NCBI GenBank assembly: GCA_002270565.1
Contig: NQMI01000055.1
Coordinates: 84,542 to 148,541, forward strand
Source: Stenocarpella maydis
Taxonomy: Eukaryota; Ascomycota; Sordariomycetes; Diaporthales; Diaporthaceae
Length of the DNA stretch: 64,000 bases
Direction of reading: 5' to 3'
Shown: piece by piece, positions 1-9,584 of the stretch
Position numbering within the stretch: the first letter of the stretch is position 1
Layout of the letters: each line of letters opens with the position of its first letter
The notes under the pieces: generated by a model
What the model was told of the DNA's origin: nothing
The model's database searches: none
Seen by the model: the letters and a program-made list of their open reading frames with translations, nothing else
Translations under genes and position numbers: made by a program

Positions 1-558
1 AGCGATTGCGACTCAGGTGTCCGCAAGCTAGCTAGTGAGCTGGGTTGGGGAGACGAGCTGGATGCAACGTGGCGGGAGATCGTCGGTGATGAGGAGGCAG
101 AGAGGCAGCTGAGGAGTGCAGAGGAGAGGGAGGCTGCGATGCAGGCTGAGGTTGAGGACTTGGCGGATAAGGTCGGGGAGGGTCTGAACTTCGACGATGC
201 ACTCAGCAACTCCGATGCGGATTCCAGTGCCTCAGATGACGAGAAGTCGTCGCACAGGCCAGAGGACTTGAGTGCAATGGGCTCCGGCCTTGGGCCCCGC
301 TCGATGTCACACGAAGCTCAGCAGACGCCTCCCGAACCTCAAGAGCCCGAGGGCATCCTTCTATCAAACGTGAATGACCAGCAGCCATCGAAGGAGGCCA
401 AAGTCGATGGATCGGAAAGCTCTTCGGTGGCGGCAAAAGACCCGGATGATTCGACCCAGGATCACGGGGCAACACCCAAGGACGATGGCGGAGATAATCA
501 CGTCCAACACAAGATGGATAAACCGGTTCTGGATGCCCAGGGTAAATCAGCCTTGTAG
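1..558 (+). CDS. C-terminal part of an acidic, low-complexity protein (5' truncated by window)
   Basis: The frame is open from base 1 to a TAG at 556-558 and gives 185 residues of the C-terminus of a larger protein. Residues 1-60 are charged and probably helical (WREIVGDEEAERQLRSAEER, then repeated Glu/Asp). From about residue 65 the chain is an acidic Ser/Asp-rich tail (NSDADSSASDDEK) followed by a Pro/Gln/Asp-rich disordered end. No catalytic motif, membrane segment or zinc site is visible. I do not recognise the family. The acidic Ser clusters look like casein-kinase-2 sites, which is inference only. Strand and stop are secure; the start lies outside the window. Confidence 0.75.
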   Translation, partial: SDCDSGVRKLASELGWGDELDATWREIVGDEEAERQLRSAEEREAAMQAEVEDLADKVGEGLNFDDALSNSDADSSASDDEKSSHRPEDLSAMGSGLGPRSMSHEAQQTPPEPQEPEGILLSNVNDQQPSKEAKVDGSESSSVAAKDPDDSTQDHGATPKDDGGDNHVQHKMDKPVLDAQGKSAL

Positions 559-1389
559 GGGGCTCAGCACAACTGGAGTATTGTTGCCACACCATTTCCA
601 TTTCACAACATTTTTGGAGAGACACTCGACCAACTGTCTATCGCTGGGTGCGGCCCAGGCATTAATCACATGATACCATCCGGCATTTCGTGGAGTACAG
701 GAATGGCCCTGAACAAGACACTTTCGAGACGATCCACAGAGGAGTTTGGCTGGCTTTGTACACCTTTTTTAAAGGTAGATATGCAACACGGGATCAGGGT
801 TGAATTACAAGCATTTTTCGATGAGTTTCTTGGCTTTGAGGTCATAATACAAATGGTATGAACGTCGTGATATTATATTGCATCATCCGTGCATGTCGAT
901 ATGAATCCGAAGCTCAAGAGAAGGGGGTTTGGACAGATAGGCATTTAATAGCGTGTCCTGATGGAAGGTGGTGACTACCCAGGTACAGACAAATTAATGG
1001 TGTTACGTGGTGATTGAAACGGCTCGCATGAACATCTTGCTCAGACTGCCCTACATTCAACCTCCCAGCGTGAACTGAACCCGGCAGGCCCTATTGGAGG
1101 CCTCACTTCTCATACTTATGACAGGATCAAGAGTTGGTTTTATCGTTAACTTTACCACAATAATAATATATGAGAAATTTAAGCAGGAAAGGAAAGGAAA
1201 GAAGGAGAGCTGCAGACAGTCCCTTTATATAGTCTTGCAAACACTTAAAGACCTAGTGTTAAACAATATCTACGCTCGCGCGGTCAACTACCATACGCTT
1301 TCAACTCAAGATCTTTATAAGTAGGTGTATTTTATGATAGAAGCTGGCTGGGATTGAGGACCAGGGCAAAGAGAAAAAAAAATGTGTAG
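559..1389. other. Intergenic, no gene seen
   Basis: This 831-base spacer lies between the truncated gene and the tRNA gene. It is mixed in composition and becomes AT-rich after about 1090. Only short, uncharacteristic open frames occur. It probably holds the 3' UTR of the upstream gene. Confidence 0.5.
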
Positions 1390-1526
1390 TAGGCCAGCTC
1401 GGAGTTGAACCGAGCGCTTCCTGATGTGCTTCAAATCTTAGGTAGAGGAATGAAGGCAAGGTCTCTCTGCGGCTTTAGCGCAGGAGTACGGAAATCAGGC
1501 GTGCAAACCGCCTACACCAATGGCCC
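1390..1526 (-). tRNA. Intron-containing tRNA gene, probable anticodon UCC (Gly)
   Basis: On the minus strand the sequence folds as a tRNA. The A box (TGGTGTAGGCGG, 1510-1521) and the B box (GGTTCAACTCC, about 1402-1412) both fit the Pol III consensus. The acceptor stem pairs GGGCCA with TGGCCT, with one G-U pair and a mismatch at position 7-66. The D stem is GTGT/GCAC, the anticodon stem CCTGA (1495-1499) with TCAGG (1420-1424), and the T arm CTCGG-TTCAACT-CCGAG. A 63-nt insertion (1426-1488) sits after anticodon position 37, the canonical place for eukaryotic nuclear tRNA introns. The loop reads TT-TCC-G, hence anticodon UCC. G37 and the acceptor mismatch are unusual, so a decayed copy or a different anticodon assignment is possible. 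Confidence 0.6.
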
Positions 1527-2042
1527 AACAGACCACAACATATTTCAGTTTATATTCTTGGGTCAGGTCGTGGATTAGGGCCCTCGGTTGCCGAGGTGAC
1601 ACTGGGCTATGCGGCGGTGGGTGTGCTGGGCGGGAAAGGAGCTGTGATAAGCCCTTAGATTGAGTAATGGCGTGATATAAGTCTGGAGATATGTGTAACT
1701 AGATTATACTAGTCCCACTAGCTTCCAGTATTATAGGCGGGAATTACCCACTTGCCTTGGGGACATTCTGCATTTGAGTGAAAAGACCCTGTACCCTAAC
1801 TTTTGAGTGATGAAGGGTATTACTTCTAGAACATTAATAACGTTTGAAGAGGTGCTTACCTAAAATATCATCAATACTCATATTTATAGCGGGATTTGGA
1901 AGCATGTTTTTGATGCGTGGGGGCACGAGACTACAGATCGTATAGACGAGCCGTATAGATGCGAAAGGTGGAACAAGGAAGTACGATACTTCGGTACTAT
2001 AGGCTTTGCATTAATCCGACTGTATTAGAAACTTTTGGGAGC
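1527..2042. other. Intergenic, AT-richer, no gene seen
   Basis: This region is upstream of the tRNA gene (which reads leftward) and downstream of the membrane-protein relic. Only short frames occur and no recognisable motif was found. Confidence 0.45.
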
Positions 2043-2316
2043 TCATTTGTGGAGGCCGGCCCCTGTACTCAAGAAATAACCGCTTTGAATCACCATCAAA
2101 GAGATGTAGCCGAAGATGGTGGTGTAATACACCGGGGACAGAATTCTCTGGCGTCCGCTCGCAAGGTCTACGCGGAGCATGTGGATGGACTTGCCGATCA
2201 GTTGGATATTCCGGATTTGGGAAAAGCTGGACAAGCACGTTCACGCCGAGCCACGTGAAATAGAAGATACGTCCAACCCGCGAAGTATAAAAAAGAAATC
2301 TAGGTACATTGGTCAT
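2043..2316 (-). pseudogene. Fragment of a multi-pass membrane protein, frame broken
   Basis: Two overlapping minus-strand frames together look like one piece of a real protein. The upstream frame encodes a hydrophobic stretch (RIFYFTWLGVNVLVQLF). The sequence then makes sense only after a frame shift near 2218-2225, continuing as KSIHMLRVDLASGRQRILSP and a second hydrophobic stretch (YYTTIFGYISLMVIQSGYF). The sharp alternation of membrane and basic-loop segments is unlike random translation. No start, full length or flanking exons are found. I do not recognise the family. An intron could in principle explain the shift, but no good donor and acceptor pair is visible. Confidence 0.4.
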
Positions 2317-2615
2317 GGAAACCGATGGGCCAGACGGTTGGGTAAGTCTTGCAGATGCCAGGAGAATCCCAGCCTTGTGCGGAGTGCATTAGCTTATCCA
2401 AACCACTGAATTCTCCTCTTCACTCACCAACCAGCTGACATACCCAGTACAAAGTCGCCCTAGCTTCTTTGTGTCAGACGTAGAAATGCAATCACAACTG
2501 ATTTCCCGGACGACGGAAAGAGACGGGATCAATCACTGACAAAACATCCAACTCCGACCTCACATGTTCCTTCCGGCTTCAGCAAACATTCGTCGGAATA
2601 ATTGGAACATCCATC

Positions 2616-4640
2616 ATGCACAAATTCTCATTTCTCTTGGCCCTGCTGTCGGCTCATGTTCCCACCTCAGTCTCAGCATCCGAACAGAAGCCGATTGCTC
2701 CAGTAAACCAGCGTGGTCTAGTTAATAGAGCCGAGGGAGTGTAGTGCAAGTGTTTCCCGGGAGAGGATTGCTGGCCATCTTATGCCGAGTAGTCATCCTT
2801 GAACGCCACGGTTGAGGGATGGCTCGTAGCCACGATCCCCCTTGGATCCCCTTGCCATGACCCATACTATGACGAAGAACAATGTGCATATCTCCGCGAT
2901 CAATGGCTGTACGCGGGAATACAGTAAGCCAAGCGACAGGTCGTCCCTGGAACCACGAAGGACACTCCTGACCGAACGACTGCAGCGTCAACTCGAGCTC
3001 AAGCGTTATGGCCCCTTTCTTTGCAAACCAGAGCTGCGATCCGTGGACTCCCCGTGAGCGGGCGTGTGAGCTCGGTGCATATGTCCGATATGCAGTCAAT
3101 GCCACTGGCGCTGAGGACATCGCTGCCGCTGTTAAATTCGCTGGGGAGAAGAATATCCGCCTGATAATCCGGAATACTGGACGTAAGCAGCTTCTGGGGT
3201 TATTTCCAACCCGCCTTGGAATGAAAACTTCCCTCCTGGAGCCTATACCTTAATTGCTATAGCCACACTATAGCCCGATCCACGCTATATTTACATAAAA
3301 CTCGTTCTATCATTCTTTAAAAGCTGACTCTCAATGCTGCAGATGACTACCTCGGCCGTTCCACCGGTGCCGGTGCGCTGGCAGTGTGGACTCATTATTT
3401 GAAGAAGATCACGCCGGTCGACTAGGACGACGCAAACTTCACTGGCACGGCCCTTGAGCCGGGGGCAGGGGCTCAGGGATATGAGATGCTACAGGCTGCC
3501 ACGGCCCTCGGCCGCGTTGCTGTGGGAGGAGAATGCCCTACCGTCGGTGTGGTTGGAGGCTACACACAAGGTGGTGGCCACTCTGCTCTGAGCACAAACT
3601 TTGGGCTTGCTGCCGATCAGACACTCTCCTTTGACGTCATCACTGCTAGTGGCGAGCTTGTCACTGCCTCCAAGACTGAGAACTCCGATCTATACTGGGC
3701 CCTGAGGTATGTTTAGAGGGTACTTGTGTGTGATGCGGAGCTCAGTTGCTGACAGCCGGACGGTGGAGGAGGCTCAGGTAACTACGGCGTCGTTGTTTCG
3801 ATGACCGTAAAGACCTACCCAGAAGCCATTGTCAGCGGCCTTAAACTCTCAGTTGAGAAGGCCAGCAACGGCAACTCGACCAACCAGGTCTTCCAGGCTG
3901 TGGACGCCTTTCACGCCGCACTTCCAGGACTGGTCGACTTTGGCTCTATGGTCATATACTACTTCACGACCGAGTACCTCAGCACATCCGCCCTGACCGC
4001 CTACAACAGGACGCAGGCGGAGCTAGAGCAGGCCATGCAGCCGTTCCTCTCGGATATGGAGTCTCTTGGCCTAAGACGTAATGTCAGCTACACCGAGAAC
4101 CCGACCTATTATGACCACTACAGTGCCTACTGGGGCCCCTTGCCGGACGGCTGGATCCAGGTCGGTACGGCGAGCTTCGGGGGCAGGCTGATCTCGCGTC
4201 CCCAGCTGGCAGACTTGCCGCCCACGGCGCGCACTATCGCTGAGGCGGGTGGTATCTTCATCGGCGTGGGCACGAACGTGAGGCCGTTTGGCGGCAACGA
4301 GAACGCAGTGCTGCCCGCATGGCGCGATGCCGTCGTCTCGGCGTCGCTCGAGGTGCCTTTCAGCTTCGAGGATCCGTGGTCCGACGTGTTCAAGGAGCTG
4401 AATCTCATCACAGATGTCTTGCAGCCCGCTATTGAGGAGGCAGCTCCTGGCATGGGCACATATATCAACGAGGGAGATTTCCGGCAGCCCAATTGGAAAG
4501 AAGTATTCTATGGGGATAACTATGGTAGGCTGCTGTCTGTTAAGCAGAGGTGGCATCCTGTAGAGCTGTTCTACTGTGGCGCTGATGTTGGAAGTGATGG
4601 TTGGGTTGTTGCTGAGAATGGACGATTGTGCAAGGTTTGA
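2616..4640 (+). pseudogene. FAD-linked oxidoreductase (berberine-bridge type), inactivated by in-frame TAGs and a frame shift
   Basis: Secreted FAD enzyme of the PCMH/BBE family (6-hydroxynicotine oxidase-like). The ATG at 2616 starts a signal peptide (MHKFSFLLALLSAHV). Exons by splice consensus are 2616-2923, 2986-3182, 3343-3706 and 3756-4640. Introns 2924-2985 and 3183-3342 have good borders and rebuild the family motifs MAPFFANQSCDPWTPRE and IRNTG-H-DYLGRSTGAGAL. Exon 3 carries GGECPTVGVVGGYTQGGGHS. The C-terminal BBE domain is open to 4640. Breaks: TAG at 2742 (could lie in a 42-nt intron), TAG at 2790 and TAG at 3423, the last two at sites where Trp is plausible. Exon 3 ends in phase 2 while exon 4 needs phase 0, so the 3707-3755 junction shifts frame. 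Length would otherwise be about 585 residues, normal for the family. Confidence 0.85.
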
Positions 4641-5099
4641 TCAATGCGGATATTCCCAGACCTGGCACTCGTGTGCACCAGCAATGGAATGCCGCGAGGA
4701 GGCCCGGATCTGAGCAAGGCCAGTGGTTTGCGCCCTGAAGCTCCCGGCCCGGGGTCTATCGTTGGGCTCAAAGCATGTCCACAGGAGGCCAGAGAAGATG
4801 TCAAGTGTGCGTCGCGTCGCCATTCTGGATTGAGAGACATTTTTCAACGCTAAAATGGACATGAAATTCGATATCCGCAAATCCAGCATAATATCATCCC
4901 GGAATTTTAGTTTTGTGCACTCTCTCGCAACGGGCACTGCGTGTTAGCCCTGTGGTAATTATGGAGACTCCAGGTATTAGCCAAGAACTGTACGTATCGG
5001 CCTCAGTCATGCCATGGTCAGTTTCAAGACGGCCATAAAGGGAAGCTGTTCACAGATGAGATACGTCCGCTGGTATCCCCCCCGCCCACTTGTATCGAT
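4641..5099. other. Intergenic, no gene seen
   Basis: Spacer between the FAD-oxidase pseudogene and the P450 relic. No conserved motif was found. The heme-binding half of the P450 relic would be expected here on the minus strand, but no FxxGxRxCxG-like string is visible. Confidence 0.45.
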
Positions 5100-5475
5100 A
5101 CCTCACGGCCGTCTCGCTGAAAGCCGGGCTGATGGTCTTCCTGAGCATGGCATAGCTATCTGAGGTCTCAGCCTTGAGCGCCCTCTTGCCATTAATCTTG
5201 AGCGCCCTCTTGGCACCCTCTTTCTATCAATCTCAACTGGCATGATACTACGCCCATTAACGGCCTTTTGGGCTCGGATGATGGCTGGCCATGAGTCTTC
5301 CTCCATGCACTCGAGACCGTGTGTTGCAATTTATTGGGCCCTATGCGGACGACAGGCCCGTACTTTTTATGCAGGACGCCAATGCGCCAGCCAAGTCCAC
5401 CTCTGATGTTGACCAGAGGCTGGGCCTGAATAGGACGACAGAGGGTGGAAGAAGAGGTTGTAGGTAACATCGACC
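5100..5475 (-). pseudogene. N-terminal fragment of a cytochrome P450, multiple frame breaks
   Basis: Three classic fungal P450 N-terminal blocks appear on the minus strand, in order but in different frames. The membrane-anchor/proline region is YNLFFHPLSSYSGP (about 5411-5466). The substrate-channel block is LHKKYGPVVRIGPNKL followed by SSAWRKTHG (about 5290-5390). The third block is LRKTISPAFSETAVR (about 5100-5147). Intervening DNA includes a 24-bp duplication that inserts extra sequence. No oxygen-binding helix, ExxR or heme-Cys motif follows, so only about the first quarter of the gene survives. Substrate and pathway cannot be told. Its closeness to the FAD-oxidase pseudogene suggests a shared former pathway (inference). 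Confidence 0.75.
5173..5213. repeat. Short direct duplication, 24-bp period
   Basis: The string CTTGAGCGCCCTCTTG occurs twice, 24 bases apart, inside the P450 relic. This is consistent with replication slippage in a sequence no longer under selection. Confidence 0.8.
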
Positions 5476-6326
5476 GTTATGTGGCGGGGGATGAGCTACT
5501 TAATGATAGTTGGCGTCAGCATGCTGAAGCCATTCCCTGTTAAAAGAGGTTGTCGGCGACTCACAAGGAGCTTCACACCCGTCGAAAATGCTACTGCTAT
5601 TTATCGAGGGCGGGCACGTCCGCACAGGGTCTACCAGCGACGAGGCTGCTGCAATTATTCCAACCGAGTTCCTCACAGATCGTCACTGATCTTGAGGACA
5701 TCGAACTGGCCCTTTCTTGGCTTTACCACCGAGACACACAACTATCCGGCTCGATCATGCAAGTCTTGGCATGCGATGCCAATTTCTGGTATGGCAGTCT
5801 ATCTATGTTTTGATGCAGTAATTCTCCACGGAACAAGTGCCCGGGGTGTTGCTCTGACGGGGGGGCATAAAGCAGGGGAGGGAAATGTCCACCTAGGAGA
5901 TGGAAAGGTTGTTAATTTAGTTCTAAGTGCCCATTGGCAGGGGACCATGTACTTGGAATGTAAACCTGCATCTGAATCACTTCCCAGGCTTGGTCAACCC
6001 CATTATCCAGACGTCTAAACCGTGCAATGGCCTTACAAGACAAAATGAAGCACTTTTCGCAAAGTCATTCACAAAAGACTCCGAGTAATAATGAGGTCCT
6101 TGTCATGTTTCGGCTGCTGCCATGGCCGAGCCCACTGTTCCTCACACTGAGTTCTCCAAAGGGACCCTCTGGCAGGTCTGTCACCCACCCAGAGACAAAC
6201 ACGTATAAATCGCCAATATATCTCCAAAAAGCCCTCATCCCGAGCCCCCAGTCTAGACATCACACCTCTCCATGTTGAGGAAACTTCACAGACAAGCACA
6301 AAAAAATTGGCCAAAATTTCAAGAAC
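5476..6326. other. Intergenic / unassigned decayed DNA
   Basis: No supportable gene. One plus-strand frame (5550-5813) has a protein-like stretch (VTDLEDIELALSWLYHRD) but no recognisable family, start context or neighbouring exon. It may be another gene relic. Confidence 0.4.
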
Positions 6327-6758
6327 ATGGCAGACAACTCAAACAACAAGATGATGTTGACCACACTCATAGGGCCGGAAATAGAGGCCTCCAAGTTTTT
6401 TGCCGACTCAGACTTAGCTCGTGGTGTGAACGCTTTTGACGTGGCATCTCGTGACATCCCTCAGACTGGTCGACAGGAGGTCGCCTCCCCCCTCGCAAAG
6501 ACCTTTGCCGAGGAGGAGGGCAAGGGCAGCTCTCACACCCGCCTTGTCCCCAGCCAGCCGCAGGAGACCCTGGCGGACAAGAACAAGGCCGATGCGGACA
6601 CTCGGCCAGGCAAGATACCGCGTGAGGCGTAGATATGCTGCCAGTGCGATGTCACGAACCCTCCGCCGCCGGCCTGCCGGAATTGTAAGTCACATTATAC
6701 TTGCCACAAAATATCACGCGGCTCAAGAGGCCATTGCAACATTGAGGTAGGGTACTAG
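6327..6758 (+). pseudogene. Small Cys-motif protein with one in-frame TAG (possible RIP nonsense)
   Basis: The ATG at 6327 opens a frame of 101 codons ending at TAG 6630-6632. The same frame then continues for 41 codons, to TAG 6756, with a zinc-ribbon-like pattern: CCQC, nine residues, then CRNC, and further Cys and His. Small fungal proteins with a Trp immediately before such a CxxC are familiar to me. TGG to TAG would restore one, so the internal TAG looks like a point mutation. The N-terminal half is hydrophilic and probably disordered. No function can be assigned. The alternative is a real 101-residue protein ending at 6632. It converges on the AIG2-like gene. Confidence 0.45.
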
Positions 6759-6927
6759 TAGCTGTTTGAGTCTGCCACCCCCTTGGGGTTTTCGGAGCGA
6801 GGCCAGATGCCGCGGTAGGGTAGCTAGATCCATAATAGTGCTAATAAAGTAATCAGAGGCTTTGAGGAGTTATCCTTTTTACCTGGTGAATGTGCCGTTT
6901 CCCAGGTGCAGCCTTGTGAATGCCAGT

Positions 6928-7542
6928 CTAGGAAGCAGTTCCGTCTGATGGTAAGGGGGAGAATGTTACTTGGCATGCCTCAGCCTGCGCATCGTAATCC
7001 TTGCGCCAGGCTCTCGCCCGGTCCAAGTAATCCCCCAACACTGGGCCCGTCATGGAGGCAGTTGTCCAACCTACCGCCCCGACTAGACGATCCAGGGTCC
7101 ACACATAGGCGAGGGCCTTCCGTCCGTCTTTGAGCGTCACTACTTGCACTTCGTATAGCGGATTCTCAAAAGCATCCAGGATTGCCCAGTCTCGGGGGCT
7201 GAGTCCGAGACTGTAGATAAATGTGAGTGAAAATGGTCATCGACTGAAACGGCGCAGGCCGTGGTTTCCTCACTAAATGCGGCCGCGGGCCTCTGAAGAC
7301 TCGTCGTGGACAAGGCCGGGATACGAGTGATGCGGGAGCTTGGATACACGGTACCCCTGGGCTTTTACTGGCTCGTTCTCGGGTACACGGTCCAGAAGTG
7401 CCGCGATGACCTCGTCTATCAGGAGTGAGCCATAGGCAAACAGGGCGGGTGATGAACGAGAGGGGTCAGAGCCGAGTGCTGAGCACGCGTGTGTGAAGCG
7501 TTCGCTGCCGATGGCCATGATTGTTGATGCCCACCCTCCCAA
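6928..7542 (-). CDS. AIG2/gamma-glutamylcyclotransferase-like family protein
   Basis: Exons are 7542-7274 and 7210-6928, with an intron at 7211-7273 (GTGAGG...CTACAG, 63 nt). Joined, they give 183 residues with continuous phase. The N-terminal strand FAYGSLL (about residue 35) is the YGSL nucleotide/substrate-loop signature of the GGCT fold. It is followed by the family's glycine-containing segments SSEARGRI-YLGLSPRDW (across the splice) and AFENPLYEVQVV, with YVW near the C-terminus. Members form a small beta-barrel; some are gamma-glutamyl cyclotransferases, but most fungal ones are untested. An internal Met nine residues in (MAIGSERF) could also be the start. No signal peptide or membrane segment is seen. 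Confidence 0.85.
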
Positions 7543-7875
7543 GCCTGTTGTCAGGTCTCACCAGCCCAGTCGGAATACAATCATTGGCAGATGAATGGCA
7601 AGCAAGGAGGCCAGGGTTAGGAGTTGGGAGTATTCTAGCTTATGTAACCACCGAACGTCACTCTGGCACCGCTGCTTACCCGGCTCGGAGCCTCGCGCAC
7701 TCACTCACTCACCCACTCTGCATGGGTGGATGGGTGGATCTATGAAACCACTCATTACCATGTATATAAAGACGATAACCCATACGCGATGCTATACGCA
7801 ATAATTCACCGATATCCCTTCATGTGATACGGAACTCTACGCCCCCTGCTCATCCTCTCAAGAGCTGAGGCCATC
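7543..7875. promoter_or_regulatory. Divergent promoter region with TATA box for the octanoyltransferase
   Basis: This 333-base gap separates the AIG2-like gene (minus) and the octanoyltransferase gene (plus). TATATAAA at 7763-7770 lies 106 bases before the ATG at 7876, a normal spacing for a fungal TATA element plus leader. Confidence 0.5.
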
Positions 7876-9027
7876 ATGGCTCCCGTCCGCCTCCGGCACA
7901 TCCACCTCCCGTCGTCACCATCCCAGGGCATCTTCCCGAGCTACCAGACGGCGGCCGGGCTGCAGGAGCTGCTGCGGCGGCGCCAGCTGGACTACCAGGA
8001 CTCCGGGCCATCGTCCCCGTCCGGCCGGGGCCTGGCCCCCCCTCAACCGACCCTCATCTCCTTCACACCGCAGCCGACATACACGCTCGGCCGGCGACAA
8101 GCCCACACACACACGGCCGCGTCATCACCTGGCCCGTCCGCCCTATCACCAGCAGAAATCTCCCGCCTCAAGGCGCCCCTCCACATCCGGTCGTCGGCGG
8201 CACAATCTCGCCCCACCCAAGGCCTGGCGCCCACCAGCGCCGACGAGAACAACAACAACAACAACAACGACCCGCCGAGCACAGAGCACGTCTTCCACCC
8301 CTCCGTGCTGACCTCGCCCCGCGGCGGCCTGGCCACCTACCACGGGCCGGGCCAGGTGGTGCTGTGGCCCGTCATGGTGATCAACTCGTCGAGCAGGGCC
8401 CTCGGCCACAGGCACTTCACGGTGCGCTGCTACTCGCGCCTGCTGGAGCGCACCACCATCTCCCTGCTGCGGCGGGTCTTCGGGCTCGCGGGTTTCACCA
8501 CAGGCGACCCGGGCGTGTGGGTGAGGACGCCGCCGGCGCCGCGGGGCCCGGGCGGGCTGGGCGGGGGCGGGGGCGGTGAGGGCGAGGTGCGCAAGATCTC
8601 CGCCCTCGGGATCCACCTCCGCCGGCACGTCAGCAGCCTCGGCGCCGCGCTCAACCTGGACATGCCCACCACCACCACCACCACCACCACCACGACGCGC
8701 GCTGCAGCCTCCGGCGGCGCCACCATGCAGCAGGGTGGGGAGGCAGGTGCAGACGAGAGGGCCAACCCCTGGGCGCGGTTCGTCGCGTGCGGCCTCGCGG
8801 GCAAGGGCGTGACCTGCGTCGAGGAGGAGCTGCTCGCGGCCGGGGGCCCTGGGATCCCGGGGCTGGGCTCGGAGGCCGTGGCCTGGGCGTGGGCTGAGGA
8901 GCTCGCCGGGGGCATGGGGCTCGAGGCACAGGCGGTGGAGCGGGTGGGGAGGGACGAGGCCGACGAGCTCGTCGCTGCGGCGGCCCGGGACGGCCACATC
9001 GACGCTGCAGGCGGGGAGGAGCTGTAG
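7876..9027 (+). CDS. LIP2: Octanoyl-[acyl carrier protein]:protein N-octanoyltransferase (LipB/LIP2), mitochondrial
   Basis: Transfers octanoyl groups from mitochondrial ACP to lipoyl-domain lysines, the first step of protein lipoylation. Single exon, 383 residues. LipB signatures appear in order: RGGLATYHGPGQVVLWP (about residue 155), GVWV, KISALGIHLRRHVSSLG with the conserved active-site Lys, and ACGLAGKGVTC with the conserved acyl-accepting Cys. The N-terminus has basic residues and no acidic ones for about 35 residues (MAPVRLRHIHLP), compatible with mitochondrial import. Low-complexity inserts separate the conserved blocks: an Asn run, a Gly-rich loop between GVWV and KISALG, and a run of ten Thr codons. 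These make it longer than bacterial LipB (about 210-230 residues). A TATA box lies at 7763. Confidence 0.92.
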   Translation: MAPVRLRHIHLPSSPSQGIFPSYQTAAGLQELLRRRQLDYQDSGPSSPSGRGLAPPQPTLISFTPQPTYTLGRRQAHTHTAASSPGPSALSPAEISRLKAPLHIRSSAAQSRPTQGLAPTSADENNNNNNNDPPSTEHVFHPSVLTSPRGGLATYHGPGQVVLWPVMVINSSSRALGHRHFTVRCYSRLLERTTISLLRRVFGLAGFTTGDPGVWVRTPPAPRGPGGLGGGGGGEGEVRKISALGIHLRRHVSSLGAALNLDMPTTTTTTTTTTRAAASGGATMQQGGEAGADERANPWARFVACGLAGKGVTCVEEELLAAGGPGIPGLGSEAVAWAWAEELAGGMGLEAQAVERVGRDEADELVAAAARDGHIDAAGGEEL

Positions 9028-9567
9028 CCCCATCACCGAGACGATGTTGTCATCGGGTGGCGCGAGTGATCACATGATGGGAGGTGAGACACGGAGAAGG
9101 ATTCTGGGAATAGATGATGGATGTCACACGATTACGACCAGCATTGCGAGGTGGCCGTTTGCATGTCAGCTTACTAGACCATGGTCTATCGACAAGAGAT
9201 ACCCGGCGTTGTAGCGTCCTGGGGCCCCATGGCTGCTCCACCGTGCTCGCCCTCTCGACACGTGGCCAATCATGGCTCGACAGCACACCGAGAAGCCGCA
9301 ACACACATGTGTGCAATATCTAACCCAATATGTGACCGCACCAGGCACTGTCGCAATCCATCACAAGTCCTGCACGCCCGCCGTCCCGTCGTCGCGGCCG
9401 GGTGCGCGAAAACACAGCCCCTGGTCTGCCGAGCCGTGGTGCTGGCGAGTACGACACAAACACAAGCCCCCTGGCCCCGCGCGCCGCCCGTTCGACAAGT
9501 GACGGTGGCAGTGACAGCCAGGGCGGCCGAGGGTCCCAGCAGGGGACAAGTCATCAGGCCAGAAAAT

Positions 9568-9584
9568 ACACACACACACACACA
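9568..9584. repeat. (AC)n microsatellite
   Basis: About eight AC units, followed by an A run. Confidence 0.9.

Noticed and set aside
2703..2744. 42-nt intron that would remove the first TAG of the FAD oxidase
   Set aside because: Possible (GTAAAC...GTGTAG, phase 0) but very short. It would not rescue the TAGs at 2790 and 3423 or the later frame shift, so the pseudogene call stands.
8146..9036. 296-codon frame antisense to the octanoyltransferase gene
   Set aside because: Shadow of a GC-rich coding region. The plus strand carries unmistakable LipB motifs, and this frame is mostly His/Arg/Pro/Val repeats.
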